Of a stretch of DNA of 64,000 bases, positions 1 to 7,485 are shown piece after piece. The notes under the pieces were generated by a model, which did not search any database, was not told the origin of the DNA, and was given only the letters and a program-made list of their open reading frames with translations. The DNA comes from Anaerolineaceae bacterium (GTDB lineage Bacteria > Chloroflexota > Anaerolineae > Aggregatilineales > Phototrophicaceae), in NCBI GenBank assembly GCA_020634115.1, contig JACKCH010000011.1:558001-622000 (forward strand), read 5' to 3'. Every line of letters begins with the position of its first letter. The first letter of the stretch is position 1. Made by a program: the position numbers and the translations under genes.

Positions 1-1638
1 AACAACGACCCGTACACGGCTACGGACATCGCTAACCGCGACACGTAACAAATCAAGGAAATGTTGTCGGGCGTTTTCATCTTCAACAAGTGTGAAGACT
101 TCCTCGAATTGGTCAACAACAATAACCAGTTCGGTATCGTCTTCCGGTAGAATAATGTCAGCTACCCGCAGCAACCCCCGTTCATCACGTTGGATTTGCT
201 CGCGCAATTGGCTCGTCTGATTAGCGGCAACACGAATGAGTGCTGTTTCGAGTTTATCGAGTGGGTGTGTTCCGGGAATCATATCCACCACGAACCATCG
301 CTCTGATCCGGTAATTGCTCCCTTCCACAGTGCAGGAATCAGTCCGGCTTTAACTAAGCTTGATTTGCCACTGCCAGATGGACCGACAACCGCAAGAAAG
401 CGATGATAGGGATCATCGTCACACAATCTGTCGACAAGTTTATTTGTCAGTTCATCACGCCCGAAGAAATCGCGAGCATCTGTCATCTGGAAAGCATGTA
501 AACCTTTGTAAGGATTTTCCGGTTCAGGCAAAGATACTGAAACGGCATGCCCGGATATAAATGGCAAATCATCCATTGTATCTCCGGTGACAATCAGGTT
601 GAGCTCACGTGCACGAACAATCGCCTGTACGCGACTCCGAACGCCCAATTTCTTGTAGAGCTGTGTGACATGCCACTTCACTGTTGCCATAGTCACAACC
701 AGTTCTTCTGAAATCTCGCGATTGCTCATGTTTTTGGCAATCATCGCCAGGACTTCCTGTTCTCGCATGGTAAGTTGTTCAACAATGTCGCCATCCTGCC
801 GGGTCACACCTCTACCAATTGCCTCACGAAAGGCAACTGCGAATGCGAGTACATCCGGGTATCGATCCTGTGGATTCTTTGCAGTAGCTTTGGAAATACA
901 ATCATTGACTGCTTCGCAAATATTGGTGGGCAGGCTAATTATCTCGGGCAGCGGATCATTGATATGTTTGTAAAGCCGTTCAATTGAAGATGTGTTCTGG
1001 AAGGGATGTATACCGGTGATCATCTCATAGAGCGTCACGCCAAGACTATAAATATCAGTGCGTGACGTGACAGGCTCACTTCGGGCTTGTTCTGGTGAGA
1101 TATAGTCCAGCGAGCCGACAACAGCATCAGCAGCAGTTTTGTTGTCAGTTAAACCTGCCAGGTCTTTAGCAATCCCAAAATCGGCGAGATAGGCGTTTCC
1201 ATCTTCATCCAATAGGATGTTACCCGGCTTGATATCACGGTGAATAACGTTGTTTCGGTGGGCAAAGTCGAGGGCTGATGCAATCTGGTCAAGTAGTTGA
1301 GAGACTGCACTCAATTCGAAGGAACCATCTTGCAAGGCATCGCGTACACTGCCGCCCTTCAAATAGCGCATGACAAGATATGCACCATCTGGATCACGCC
1401 AGAAGTCGTGCAGAGGTGTGATATGAGGATGCTCCAAACGTGCAATGAGATGTGCTTCTGATTCAAAGCGCCTGATGAAGTCTGCGTTATTTGCATATCC
1501 CGGAAGGATAATCTTCACCGCGACTTCGCGTCCGATAGTGGGTTGTTTGGCACGATAGACCGCGCCGAATCCTCCGTTTCCTATGCGCTCTTCGAGTTTG
1601 TAGCTCTTGAGTAGTGTTCCTTGCAGGTTATCCACCAT
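1..1638 (-). CDS. Ser/Thr protein kinase - LuxR HTH - STAND NTPase fusion (3' end beyond window)
   Basis: 546 codons are visible and the frame is still open at the window edge. Residues 1-270 are a Hanks-type kinase: glycine loop GNGGFG (20-25), VAVK lysine (K42), catalytic HRDIKPGN (133-140), then a DFG. Residues about 288-350 form a LuxR/NarL helix-turn-helix (LTMREQEVLAMIA ... GVRSRVQA). From about residue 380 a STAND-type NTPase begins, with Walker A GPSGSGKS (419-426) and a Walker B region VDQFEE, the pattern of the nSTAND1 family that usually carries C-terminal WD40 repeats. The start ATG is preceded by GAGGAG at 7 nt. Inference: a soluble signal integrator that joins phosphorylation, DNA binding and NTP-driven switching. 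Its sensor repeats, if any, lie outside the window. Base composition is AT-richer than most of the window, as in the neighbouring accessory genes. Confidence 0.9.
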   Translation of the reverse strand, partial: MVDNLQGTLLKSYKLEERIGNGGFGAVYRAKQPTIGREVAVKIILPGYANNADFIRRFESEAHLIARLEHPHITPLHDFWRDPDGAYLVMRYLKGGSVRDALQDGSFELSAVSQLLDQIASALDFAHRNNVIHRDIKPGNILLDEDGNAYLADFGIAKDLAGLTDNKTAADAVVGSLDYISPEQARSEPVTSRTDIYSLGVTLYEMITGIHPFQNTSSIERLYKHINDPLPEIISLPTNICEAVNDCISKATAKNPQDRYPDVLAFAVAFREAIGRGVTRQDGDIVEQLTMREQEVLAMIAKNMSNREISEELVVTMATVKWHVTQLYKKLGVRSRVQAIVRARELNLIVTGDTMDDLPFISGHAVSVSLPEPENPYKGLHAFQMTDARDFFGRDELTNKLVDRLCDDDPYHRFLAVVGPSGSGKSSLVKAGLIPALWKGAITGSERWFVVDMIPGTHPLDKLETALIRVAANQTSQLREQIQRDERGLLRVADIILPEDDTELVIVVDQFEEVFTLVEDENARQHFLDLLRVAVSDVRSRVRVVV

Positions 1639-2229
1639 TTCACGTCTCCTCTCCCAACTCACAAGGCATTATAAGCTATAGCGCATTGATGGAGAGAAAA
1701 CCTAGACTAATCCCCTACCCCCTGACGGATCGCCTAAACCCATTTTGACAAGATCACGACCGATGAGCCTTCAATTTCATGCATTGCTGGGGTTTAGCTT
1801 GCCCACCGCTGTAAATCATCAGGCTAAATCGGAAAGAGCTTTCAGAAAGATGTGGAACGGTATCTCACTCCTGGACTTCAATCTTCTCTCAATATCCCAG
1901 AGTGTGAGATGGACTTTGACGCTGTGCAATCGCGATTTCGATTCAAGATGCAGGTGGTGGCATTTCCGAGGAAGGTAATTTTGGAACCTTTGAACCATTT
2001 TTGCAGGCCCACAATAGTCATATTGTTAGAAGAACCAACCTTGGCAAGCATACAGTGGTTATTTATGGTGATGCAATCGGTATGATCAGTGAGCCGCGTA
2101 GGATCATATTCTCGTTTTGTTTTGCAATTTTCCATTTATCAATCAGCCCACTTAACGTTGTATCCAGCAAATGAACTTACCGCTTTCACGTGGACACAGA
2201 ATTTGTCCCAGATTGTAGAACCAAAGTGA
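1639..2229. other. Intergenic stretch without a confident gene
   Basis: Several short frames overlap here and none has a convincing start, ribosome site or recognisable family. A plus-strand frame open from about 1918 to 2173 lacks a usable start and may be a gene remnant. A TATAAT-like hexamer on the minus strand (1673-1668) lies just upstream of the kinase gene, but no good -35 element is visible. Confidence 0.4.
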
Positions 2230-2534
2230 CGTAGCATACCGCTGAGAGCGGTCAGCGATAACGCCAAAGTCGCCGAACGCCAGTTCATCGAGCGCACGCT
2301 GTGGCCGAAACTCGTGCGCCTGTCGCAGAAGATCGCACAGGAACTGCTCCCGTTCTGGTCGGGAACACACCAGGTCGTTTTCGAAGTTCGGCCCACCGAT
2401 GCCCAGGCGCGTCTGGAAGAAATCCGCACGGCTTACCCGGTGTTGACCATCAACGAGATTCGCCAGCGGTACTTCCAGCTTCCCGCCGTCGCCTGGGTCG
2501 AAATGGCCGTTGAGTCTTCAGTGATCAGTTCTCA

Positions 2535-2550
2535 GAGCATGTTTGTAAAA
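2535..2550 (+). repeat. Left terminal inverted repeat of the IS
   Basis: GAGCATGTTTGTAAAA. It pairs with the right terminus at 3367-3382, with one mismatch at position 5. Confidence 0.85.
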
Positions 2551-2556
2551 TAAAGT

Positions 2557-3338
2557 CTAACGAGTGAGACGGCGAACCATCAAATGAGACATCGCCAGAT
2601 AGATAAATCCTTCCGACACGCTGGGAAGTTGCTCATAGTCCTTGCTCAGGCGACGGAAGCGGTTCAACCACCCGAAAGTACGTTCAACGATCCAACGCAG
2701 AGGCTGGATGGCGAAGCCACGTTGTGTCCCGCGATTGGTGACCTGGGTAGTAACATCGAATATATACCGACACCAATGGAGCAAGGCTTCACTGGCATAG
2801 CCCCTGTCAAAGATGAACAGACGATAGCGACTCAACAACGGCAAACGCCACAACAACCACTTGGCCGCCACCCGATCCTGCTCATTGGCGGGATGAACCA
2901 ACACGCGCAACAACCAACCGCGCGTATCTACGGCAATCTGGCGCTTGCTCCCCTTGCGTTGTTTATGTCGATCAAACCCAACCGCCCCCTTTTTTCAGCC
3001 GTCTGTACCGACTGGCTGTCCACAATGACCACGCTGGGTTCGGCCTCACGATCTTCGGCCAAGCGCACCTGGATGCGCAGGGCATCATTGATTTTGACCA
3101 GCACGCCGCGTGCTAGTAAGCGTCGCCAGAAGGCATACACGGCTTCCCAGGGCGGTAGGTCATGGGGGAGCATCCGCCATGCACACCCGGTGCGCACCAG
3201 ATACAACAAGGCATTCATCATTTCCCGACGGCTGTGGGTCGGTTTTCGCCCGCGTCCGGTATTTTTCGGGAGCAGCGAGGCTATCAAGGCCCACTGCTCA
3301 TCAGTCAAATCGCTTGGGTAGGGTTTTCTCTCGCTCAT
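2557..3338 (-). CDS. IS5-family DDE transposase, two overlapping frames (orfA/orfB)
   Basis: Frame A (3338-2928, 136 codons) starts MSERKPYPSDLTDEQW and ends its useful part at VDSQSVQTAEK. The conserved protein then continues one frame back as KGAVGFDRHKQRKGSKRQ and runs to 2557. The switch falls on an A6G5 run (2995-2985 on the minus strand), so a -1 frameshift at the run gives one fused protein of about 260 residues. Catalytic acidic residues are visible in IVDSQS, IFDRGY and WIVERTFGW. Frameshift expression is normal in this IS group, so the split is probably programmed, not decay. A simple indel mutation cannot be excluded from one copy. Confidence 0.9.
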
Positions 3339-3366
3339 GGCGAAAACTCTACATCGTAATGCTTGT

Positions 3367-3382
3367 TTTTACAAACACGCTC
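3367..3382 (-). repeat. Right terminal inverted repeat of the IS
   Basis: On the minus strand it reads GAGCGTGTTTGTAAAA. It is followed on the plus strand by TCA, the presumed target-site copy. Confidence 0.85.
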
Positions 3383-3683
3383 TCAGTCATCAGAATCCAG
3401 CAATCAATCCGCAATCATAAAAACTGATGTTACGCCGGGCGAGGAGGCCATCGCCCTTACACTGTACACCGACCCGCTTCACCAGGCCGTTGAGCGCGAC
3501 GAACCGGAAGCTGTTACGCCGGATTTCGATCTGTAGCGCAACCGTAAAGGAAATCGTTCATGGGGTTTCCTTTTTTGCTCTCCAAGAACAATCTAATGAT
3601 TTGACCACACATTAACCTGTTACAATTTTATTGTTCACCTCAGCCTCCCATTAATTTCACCCAATCCCATAAAGGAGCAACAT

Positions 3684-4361
3684 GTGGCTCGTATAGTAAA
3701 CCCTTACAACCTGGATGATGACGACGATGCCGTCTTTTCGGCTTTGCTTTCTCAGGGGCTTATCTGGGTGGAAGATGACGATGAAGACATTGACGGTGAG
3801 GTTATTGACACTGATGATGTTCTTGAAGAGGCACGTTTCTTTATCCACAATGGCAATGAGGGGTGGGTAAACTTCAGTCGCTTATGTCACCACCTTCATG
3901 AGACCTTTGGAAATCTTAACCCCAAATATTTAGGACAATCCAACAAAAAGTATCAGAGTCTTCTCAAGTTTTTTGCTGACTATCCATCTGATTTTGAATT
4001 ACATCAAGACCCCGAAAAACGGGGTTTACACTGGATTCGCCTGAAGTCAACTCAGTCAAACAATGTGCCGAGCAAATCTAACATTACGGCGAAAGTTGAC
4101 TGTAATTATGAATCCAGTGCTGTCCTGCAAACAGTGCGAGACTTTCTGCGTGGACGTAATGAGGATTGGGTAAACTTTAGCCATGTTGTACTTCATATGT
4201 ATAAGGTCTTCCCCAATATCAATCTTAAGCGTTTGAAACTCTCGGATCAAACCTACAAGAGCTTACTCAAACTGCTGGCTGACTATCCATCTGATTTTGA
4301 ATTGCGCCAGGACAGTGAAAAGCAAGGTTTGTATTGGATACGCCTTAAACGAACCCCATAG
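3684..4361 (+). CDS. Protein with two tandem OST-HTH/LOTUS-like domains
   Basis: 225 residues. The GTG start is preceded by AAAGGAG; the overlapping ATG two bases upstream is in a frame that stops at once. An acidic N-terminus (about residues 1-45) is followed by two copies of an ~80-residue unit. The units share WVNFSR/H at their start and the core YQSLLKFFADYPSDFELHQD / YKSLLKLLADYPSDFELRQD, each closing with WIRLK. This pattern (short winged helix ending in a hydrophobic strand) resembles LOTUS/OST-HTH domains, which bind RNA or partner helicases in eukaryotes and often accompany NYN nucleases in bacteria. No nuclease domain is present. The gene is AT-rich and sits beside the phage/IS remnants, suggesting acquisition. 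The LOTUS call is by eye and needs a profile search. Confidence 0.65.
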   Translation: MARIVNPYNLDDDDDAVFSALLSQGLIWVEDDDEDIDGEVIDTDDVLEEARFFIHNGNEGWVNFSRLCHHLHETFGNLNPKYLGQSNKKYQSLLKFFADYPSDFELHQDPEKRGLHWIRLKSTQSNNVPSKSNITAKVDCNYESSAVLQTVRDFLRGRNEDWVNFSHVVLHMYKVFPNINLKRLKLSDQTYKSLLKLLADYPSDFELRQDSEKQGLYWIRLKRTP

Positions 4362-4594
4362 TCATAGTTGATGATCTGATTCAAGTACAATTTGAGTTTC
4401 TTGCTCACCCACAACGTCACCCGCCGGATGATACGCGGTGCTTCGCCGCCGGTCTGCTCTGCGGTGTCGGCGGCCAGCTTCGCCGCCAGCACCGATGCCA
4501 CCCGTACAAGCGTGGGACTCAGTATCGGAGCAACCGGCTGAAATCAGTGCGTCATAATCGTACCGGGAAATCGGAATACGAGTGATTTTGCTTA
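4362..4594. other. Intergenic stretch with a possible coding remnant
   Basis: On the minus strand an open frame without a clear start reads VASVLAAKLAADTAEQTGG and continues into a basic stretch. Its composition is GC-rich, unlike the upstream LOTUS gene. I do not recognise the family. It may be a fragment of the decayed element seen at 2230-3536. Confidence 0.3.
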
Positions 4595-4623
4595 TTGACA
4601 TCAACTAGATCATCAACTATATT
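4595..4623 (+). promoter_or_regulatory. Sigma-70-type promoter for the marR-ABC operon
   Basis: TTGACA (4595-4600), a 17-base spacer, then TATATT (4618-4623). This is close to consensus. The -10 box overlaps the first operator palindrome. Confidence 0.75.
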
Positions 4624-4648
4624 GATAATCAATGTTATTGATAATCAA
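4621..4648 (+). promoter_or_regulatory. Twin palindromic operator, probable MarR autoregulatory site
   Basis: ATTGATAATCAA occurs at 4621-4632 and again at 4637-4648. Each contains the near-perfect palindrome TTGAT-A-ATCAA. The 16-bp spacing and the overlap with the -10 region and transcription start are typical of MarR-family autorepression. Confidence 0.7.
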
Positions 4649-4662
4649 AGAAGTTGACAAAT

Positions 4663-5142
4663 ATGACTGATTCCCGCTGGACATCGTATGAAATAGCTGA
4701 CGCATTGTCGAAGGTTATCCCCTCATTGGGGCGGCTGATGGCGCACTATATCCGCGAGTCGGGTGGGGAAGAAACCACCATGATGCAGGTGAGTGTTCTC
4801 TTCCATATTCAGAAACAGCCGATGACCGCCAGTGAACTGGCAAAGAAGCGCCGTGTCAGCTTACAGGCCGCCAGTGTGCTGGTGCAGGGGCTGGTGGAAC
4901 GGGGTTGGGTAACTCGGCTGCGTGACCCCAATGATCGGCGCCAGTTTCTGCTGCAAATCACAGCGGATGGGCTGGAACATACCGAGACCGTCCGCCGGCA
5001 GATCACGAACTATATGGCGAAATCTCTCGATGATCTGACGGCAGAAGAAATGGCCGCAGCACAGGTCTTTCTGCCCGGCATCCAGCGGGTGGTCAACCAG
5101 CAAATGATGTTTGAAGAAGCCGAAGAACCCTATAGCACTTAA
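4663..5142 (+). CDS. MarR-family transcriptional regulator
   Basis: 159 residues from the ATG at 4663, which has AAAGAAG 9 nt upstream; a TTG nine bases earlier is less likely. The winged-helix core is clear: PMTASELAKKRRVSLQAASV (helix-turn-helix), then a wing with RDPNDRRQFLLQITADG, the signature DRR segment of MarR proteins. N- and C-terminal helices would form the dimer interface. It is the first gene of an operon with the two ABC exporter subunits, 96 bp upstream of the first. Inference: it represses the exporter operon and itself through the twin palindromes overlapping the promoter, and is released by a small-molecule ligand of the exporter. Confidence 0.9.
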   Translation: MTDSRWTSYEIADALSKVIPSLGRLMAHYIRESGGEETTMMQVSVLFHIQKQPMTASELAKKRRVSLQAASVLVQGLVERGWVTRLRDPNDRRQFLLQITADGLEHTETVRRQITNYMAKSLDDLTAEEMAAAQVFLPGIQRVVNQQMMFEEAEEPYST

Positions 5143-5238
5143 TCATTCTTTCTTTCATTTATCCATGATAACCCGGTAATACAGGTTCAGTCATGCTGAA
5201 CACGATTCGTTTTCTGTTAGAGAGGGTTTCTCATCACG

Positions 5239-7485
5239 ATGCTACGACTTGCCAAATACCTCAAACCGTTCATACCGTTGATCGTGTTGGCGATCATCCT
5301 GCTGTTTGTGCAGGGATTTGCCGACCTGACACTGCCAGAATATATGGGCAAAATCGTCAACAACGGTATCCAGCAGGGCGGTGTAGAAACCGCCGTCCCC
5401 AGTGCCGTCCGCCAGAGCGAGATGGACAAGCTCACCCTGTTTATGAGCGCAGATGACAAGGCCTCAGTCCTGGCCGACTACACCCTGGTTGACCAGAACT
5501 CCCCCGACTATGACCGCTACGTCACGACCTATCCGGTCCTCGCCACCGAGCCGATTTACGTCCTGAATGCAGTCGACTCGACTGAAATTGACCACTTGAA
5601 TCCGATTATGGCGAAAGCATTCATGGCGGTATCGGGCATTGAGCAGGCCTTGGCCGACCCGGAGAAGGCGGCGGCTTTGGCTCCTCCAGGTTCGGCATTT
5701 GACCTATCCAATCTCCCCGCCGGAACCGATGTGTTCGCGCTGCTGGGTTCTCTCCCGGAAGCTATGAGGAGTCCGATACTCGATGCCATGAACGCCCGGT
5801 TCGATGTATTGGGCGACAGGATGATTATCCAATCGGCAGTAGGCGCTGTGAAAACGGAATACGCCGCGCTGGGTATGGATGTCAACAATCTTCAGGGCGA
5901 CTACATCCTCAAGACCGGCCTCCTGATGTTGACGCTGTCGCTGGTGTCAGCTGCCGCCTCGGTGGTGGTCGGCCTGCTGTCGGCCCGCACTGCCGCTGGT
6001 ATGGCACGGGACGTGCGCCGGGGTGTCTTCAAGAAAGTTGAGAGCTTCTCCAACACGGAATTCGACACTTTCTCAACCGCCTCACTCATCACTCGTTCCA
6101 CCAACGATGTGACGCAGCTTCAGATGGTGATCGTCATGCTGATCCGTATCGTGTGCTATGCCCCGATTTTGGGAATCGGCGGCATCATCAAAGCGACCGG
6201 CACCGATACATCGATGTGGTGGATCATCGCCCTGGCCGTTGTGATCCTGATTACCGTGATCTTCACCCTGTTTTCAATCGCGCTGCCCAAGTTCAAGATC
6301 ATCCAGAGTCTGATTGACCGGCTGAACCTGGTCGTCCGGGAAAACCTCTCCGGTATGATGGTCGTTCGGGCCTTCAACACCCAGGACTTCGAGGAAAATC
6401 GCTTCGACCGTGCCAACCGGGATCTGACCAACACCAACCTGTTCGTCAACCGCGTGATGGTCAGTATGATGCCTATCATGATGATGGTCATGAACGGACT
6501 GTCGCTGTTGATTATCTGGGTCGGCGCTCATCAGGTAGCCGAGTCGGCCATGCAGGTCGGGGATATGATGGCCTTCATGCAGTATGCCTTACAGGTGGTG
6601 ATGGCCTTCCTGATGCTATCCATTATGTTCATCATCCTGCCACGAGCCTGGGTGTCGGCGGATCGTATCGCGGATGTGCTGGAAACCGAACTGGCAATCC
6701 ATGACCCCCGTAAACCCCGGTCATTCAGGGACGGGTTCACCGGGACAGTCGAATTCCGCAATGTGTCCTTCCGCTATCCGGGCGCTGAGGAAGATGTACT
6801 GCACGAAATCTCCTTCAAGGCACTTCCCGGCCAGACCACCGCTTTCATCGGTTCGACTGGCTCCGGTAAATCAACGGTGGTGAACCTCATCCCACGCTTC
6901 TTTGATGTAACCGGGGGAGCCGTCCTGGTGGACGATATCGACATCCGGGATGTCACCCAGCACGATCTCCATGAAAAGATCGGCTATATCCCGCAGCGAG
7001 CGACCTTGTTCACCGGCACGATTGAGTCCAACCTGCGCTATGCCGATGAAAACGCAGCGCCCGAAGCCTTGCAGGACGCCATTGACATCGCTCAGGCGAC
7101 TGAATTCATTTCCGCCTTCCCCCAGGGGGTCGAAACCGAGGTTGCCCAGGGTGGCGTGAACGTCTCCGGCGGCCAGCGGCAGCGGCTGTCCATTGCCCGC
7201 GCTCTGGTCAAAAAACCGCCGATTTATATCTTTGATGACAGCTTCTCCGCGCTGGACTTCAAGACCGATTCCGCGCTGCGTAAGGCGCTCAAGGAGAAAA
7301 CCGGCGACAGCACCGTGCTGATCGTCACCCAGCGGGTTTCAACCATCATGACCGCCGAACAGATCGTCGTGCTGGATGAAGGCCGGATCGTCGGCAAGGG
7401 AACCCACACTGAACTGCTCGAAACCTGCGAAGTCTACCGCGAGATTGCGATGTCGCAGCTTAACATGGAGGAACTGGCATTATGA
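5239..7485 (+). CDS. Heterodimeric ABC exporter subunit A (permease-ATPase) with a large extracytoplasmic insertion
   Basis: 748 residues, about 150 longer than usual for this family. TM1 lies near residues 10-32 and TM2 starts near 227. The ~190 residues between them form a predicted extracytoplasmic insertion, which accounts for the extra length. The ATPase domain has Walker A GSTGSGKS (538-545), signature VSGGQ (near 642-646) and Walker B IYIFDDSFSALD. In the last, Asp (D667) replaces the catalytic Glu. This Asp marks the degenerate ATP site of heterodimeric exporters. The partner gene overlaps by 4 nt (ATGA), giving translational coupling. Likely a drug or lipid efflux pump at the cytoplasmic membrane, controlled by the upstream MarR protein. 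Confidence 0.92.
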   Translation: MLRLAKYLKPFIPLIVLAIILLFVQGFADLTLPEYMGKIVNNGIQQGGVETAVPSAVRQSEMDKLTLFMSADDKASVLADYTLVDQNSPDYDRYVTTYPVLATEPIYVLNAVDSTEIDHLNPIMAKAFMAVSGIEQALADPEKAAALAPPGSAFDLSNLPAGTDVFALLGSLPEAMRSPILDAMNARFDVLGDRMIIQSAVGAVKTEYAALGMDVNNLQGDYILKTGLLMLTLSLVSAAASVVVGLLSARTAAGMARDVRRGVFKKVESFSNTEFDTFSTASLITRSTNDVTQLQMVIVMLIRIVCYAPILGIGGIIKATGTDTSMWWIIALAVVILITVIFTLFSIALPKFKIIQSLIDRLNLVVRENLSGMMVVRAFNTQDFEENRFDRANRDLTNTNLFVNRVMVSMMPIMMMVMNGLSLLIIWVGAHQVAESAMQVGDMMAFMQYALQVVMAFLMLSIMFIILPRAWVSADRIADVLETELAIHDPRKPRSFRDGFTGTVEFRNVSFRYPGAEEDVLHEISFKALPGQTTAFIGSTGSGKSTVVNLIPRFFDVTGGAVLVDDIDIRDVTQHDLHEKIGYIPQRATLFTGTIESNLRYADENAAPEALQDAIDIAQATEFISAFPQGVETEVAQGGVNVSGGQRQRLSIARALVKKPPIYIFDDSFSALDFKTDSALRKALKEKTGDSTVLIVTQRVSTIMTAEQIVVLDEGRIVGKGTHTELLETCEVYREIAMSQLNMEELAL

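Larger units (their letters stand above)
2535..3382 (-). mobile_element. IS5-family insertion sequence (IS427/IS1031-like), 848 bp
   Basis: The element is bounded by inverted repeats: GAGCATGTTTGTAAAA at the left and, read inward from the right end, GAGCGTGTTTGTAAAA (15 of 16 identical). It is flanked by TCA on both sides (2532-2534 and 3383-3385), which fits a 3-bp TNA-type target duplication. It carries a two-frame DDE transposase on the minus strand. Length and organisation are normal for IS5-family elements of this group. It sits inside a phage-like gene remnant. Confidence 0.9.
2230..3536 (+). pseudogene. Phage portal protein remnant, split by an IS element
   Basis: An open frame without a start runs from 2230 and reads VSDNAKVAERQFIERTLWP and later YPVLTINEIRQRYFQLP. 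This resembles the C-terminal part of HK97-type phage portal proteins, where a TPN/TRNE(V/I)R-x-x-x-LPP-like segment is typical. The frame is broken at 2535 by the insertion sequence. If the IS and one copy of the flanking TCA are removed (joining 2534 to 3386), the frame continues without a stop as SSQSSESSNQS to DFDL and a TAG at 3534-3536. The 5' half of the gene is missing. It marks a decayed prophage or phage-like element; the family assignment is by motif likeness only. Confidence 0.6.

Noticed and set aside
2584..3321. A 245-codon plus-strand frame across the IS element
   Set aside because: It lies opposite the two-frame DDE transposase, which carries all catalytic motifs and sits between matching inverted repeats.
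3601..3626. TTGACC and TACAAT as a promoter for the LOTUS gene
   Set aside because: The spacer is only 14 bases, too short for a standard promoter; kept out of the feature list.
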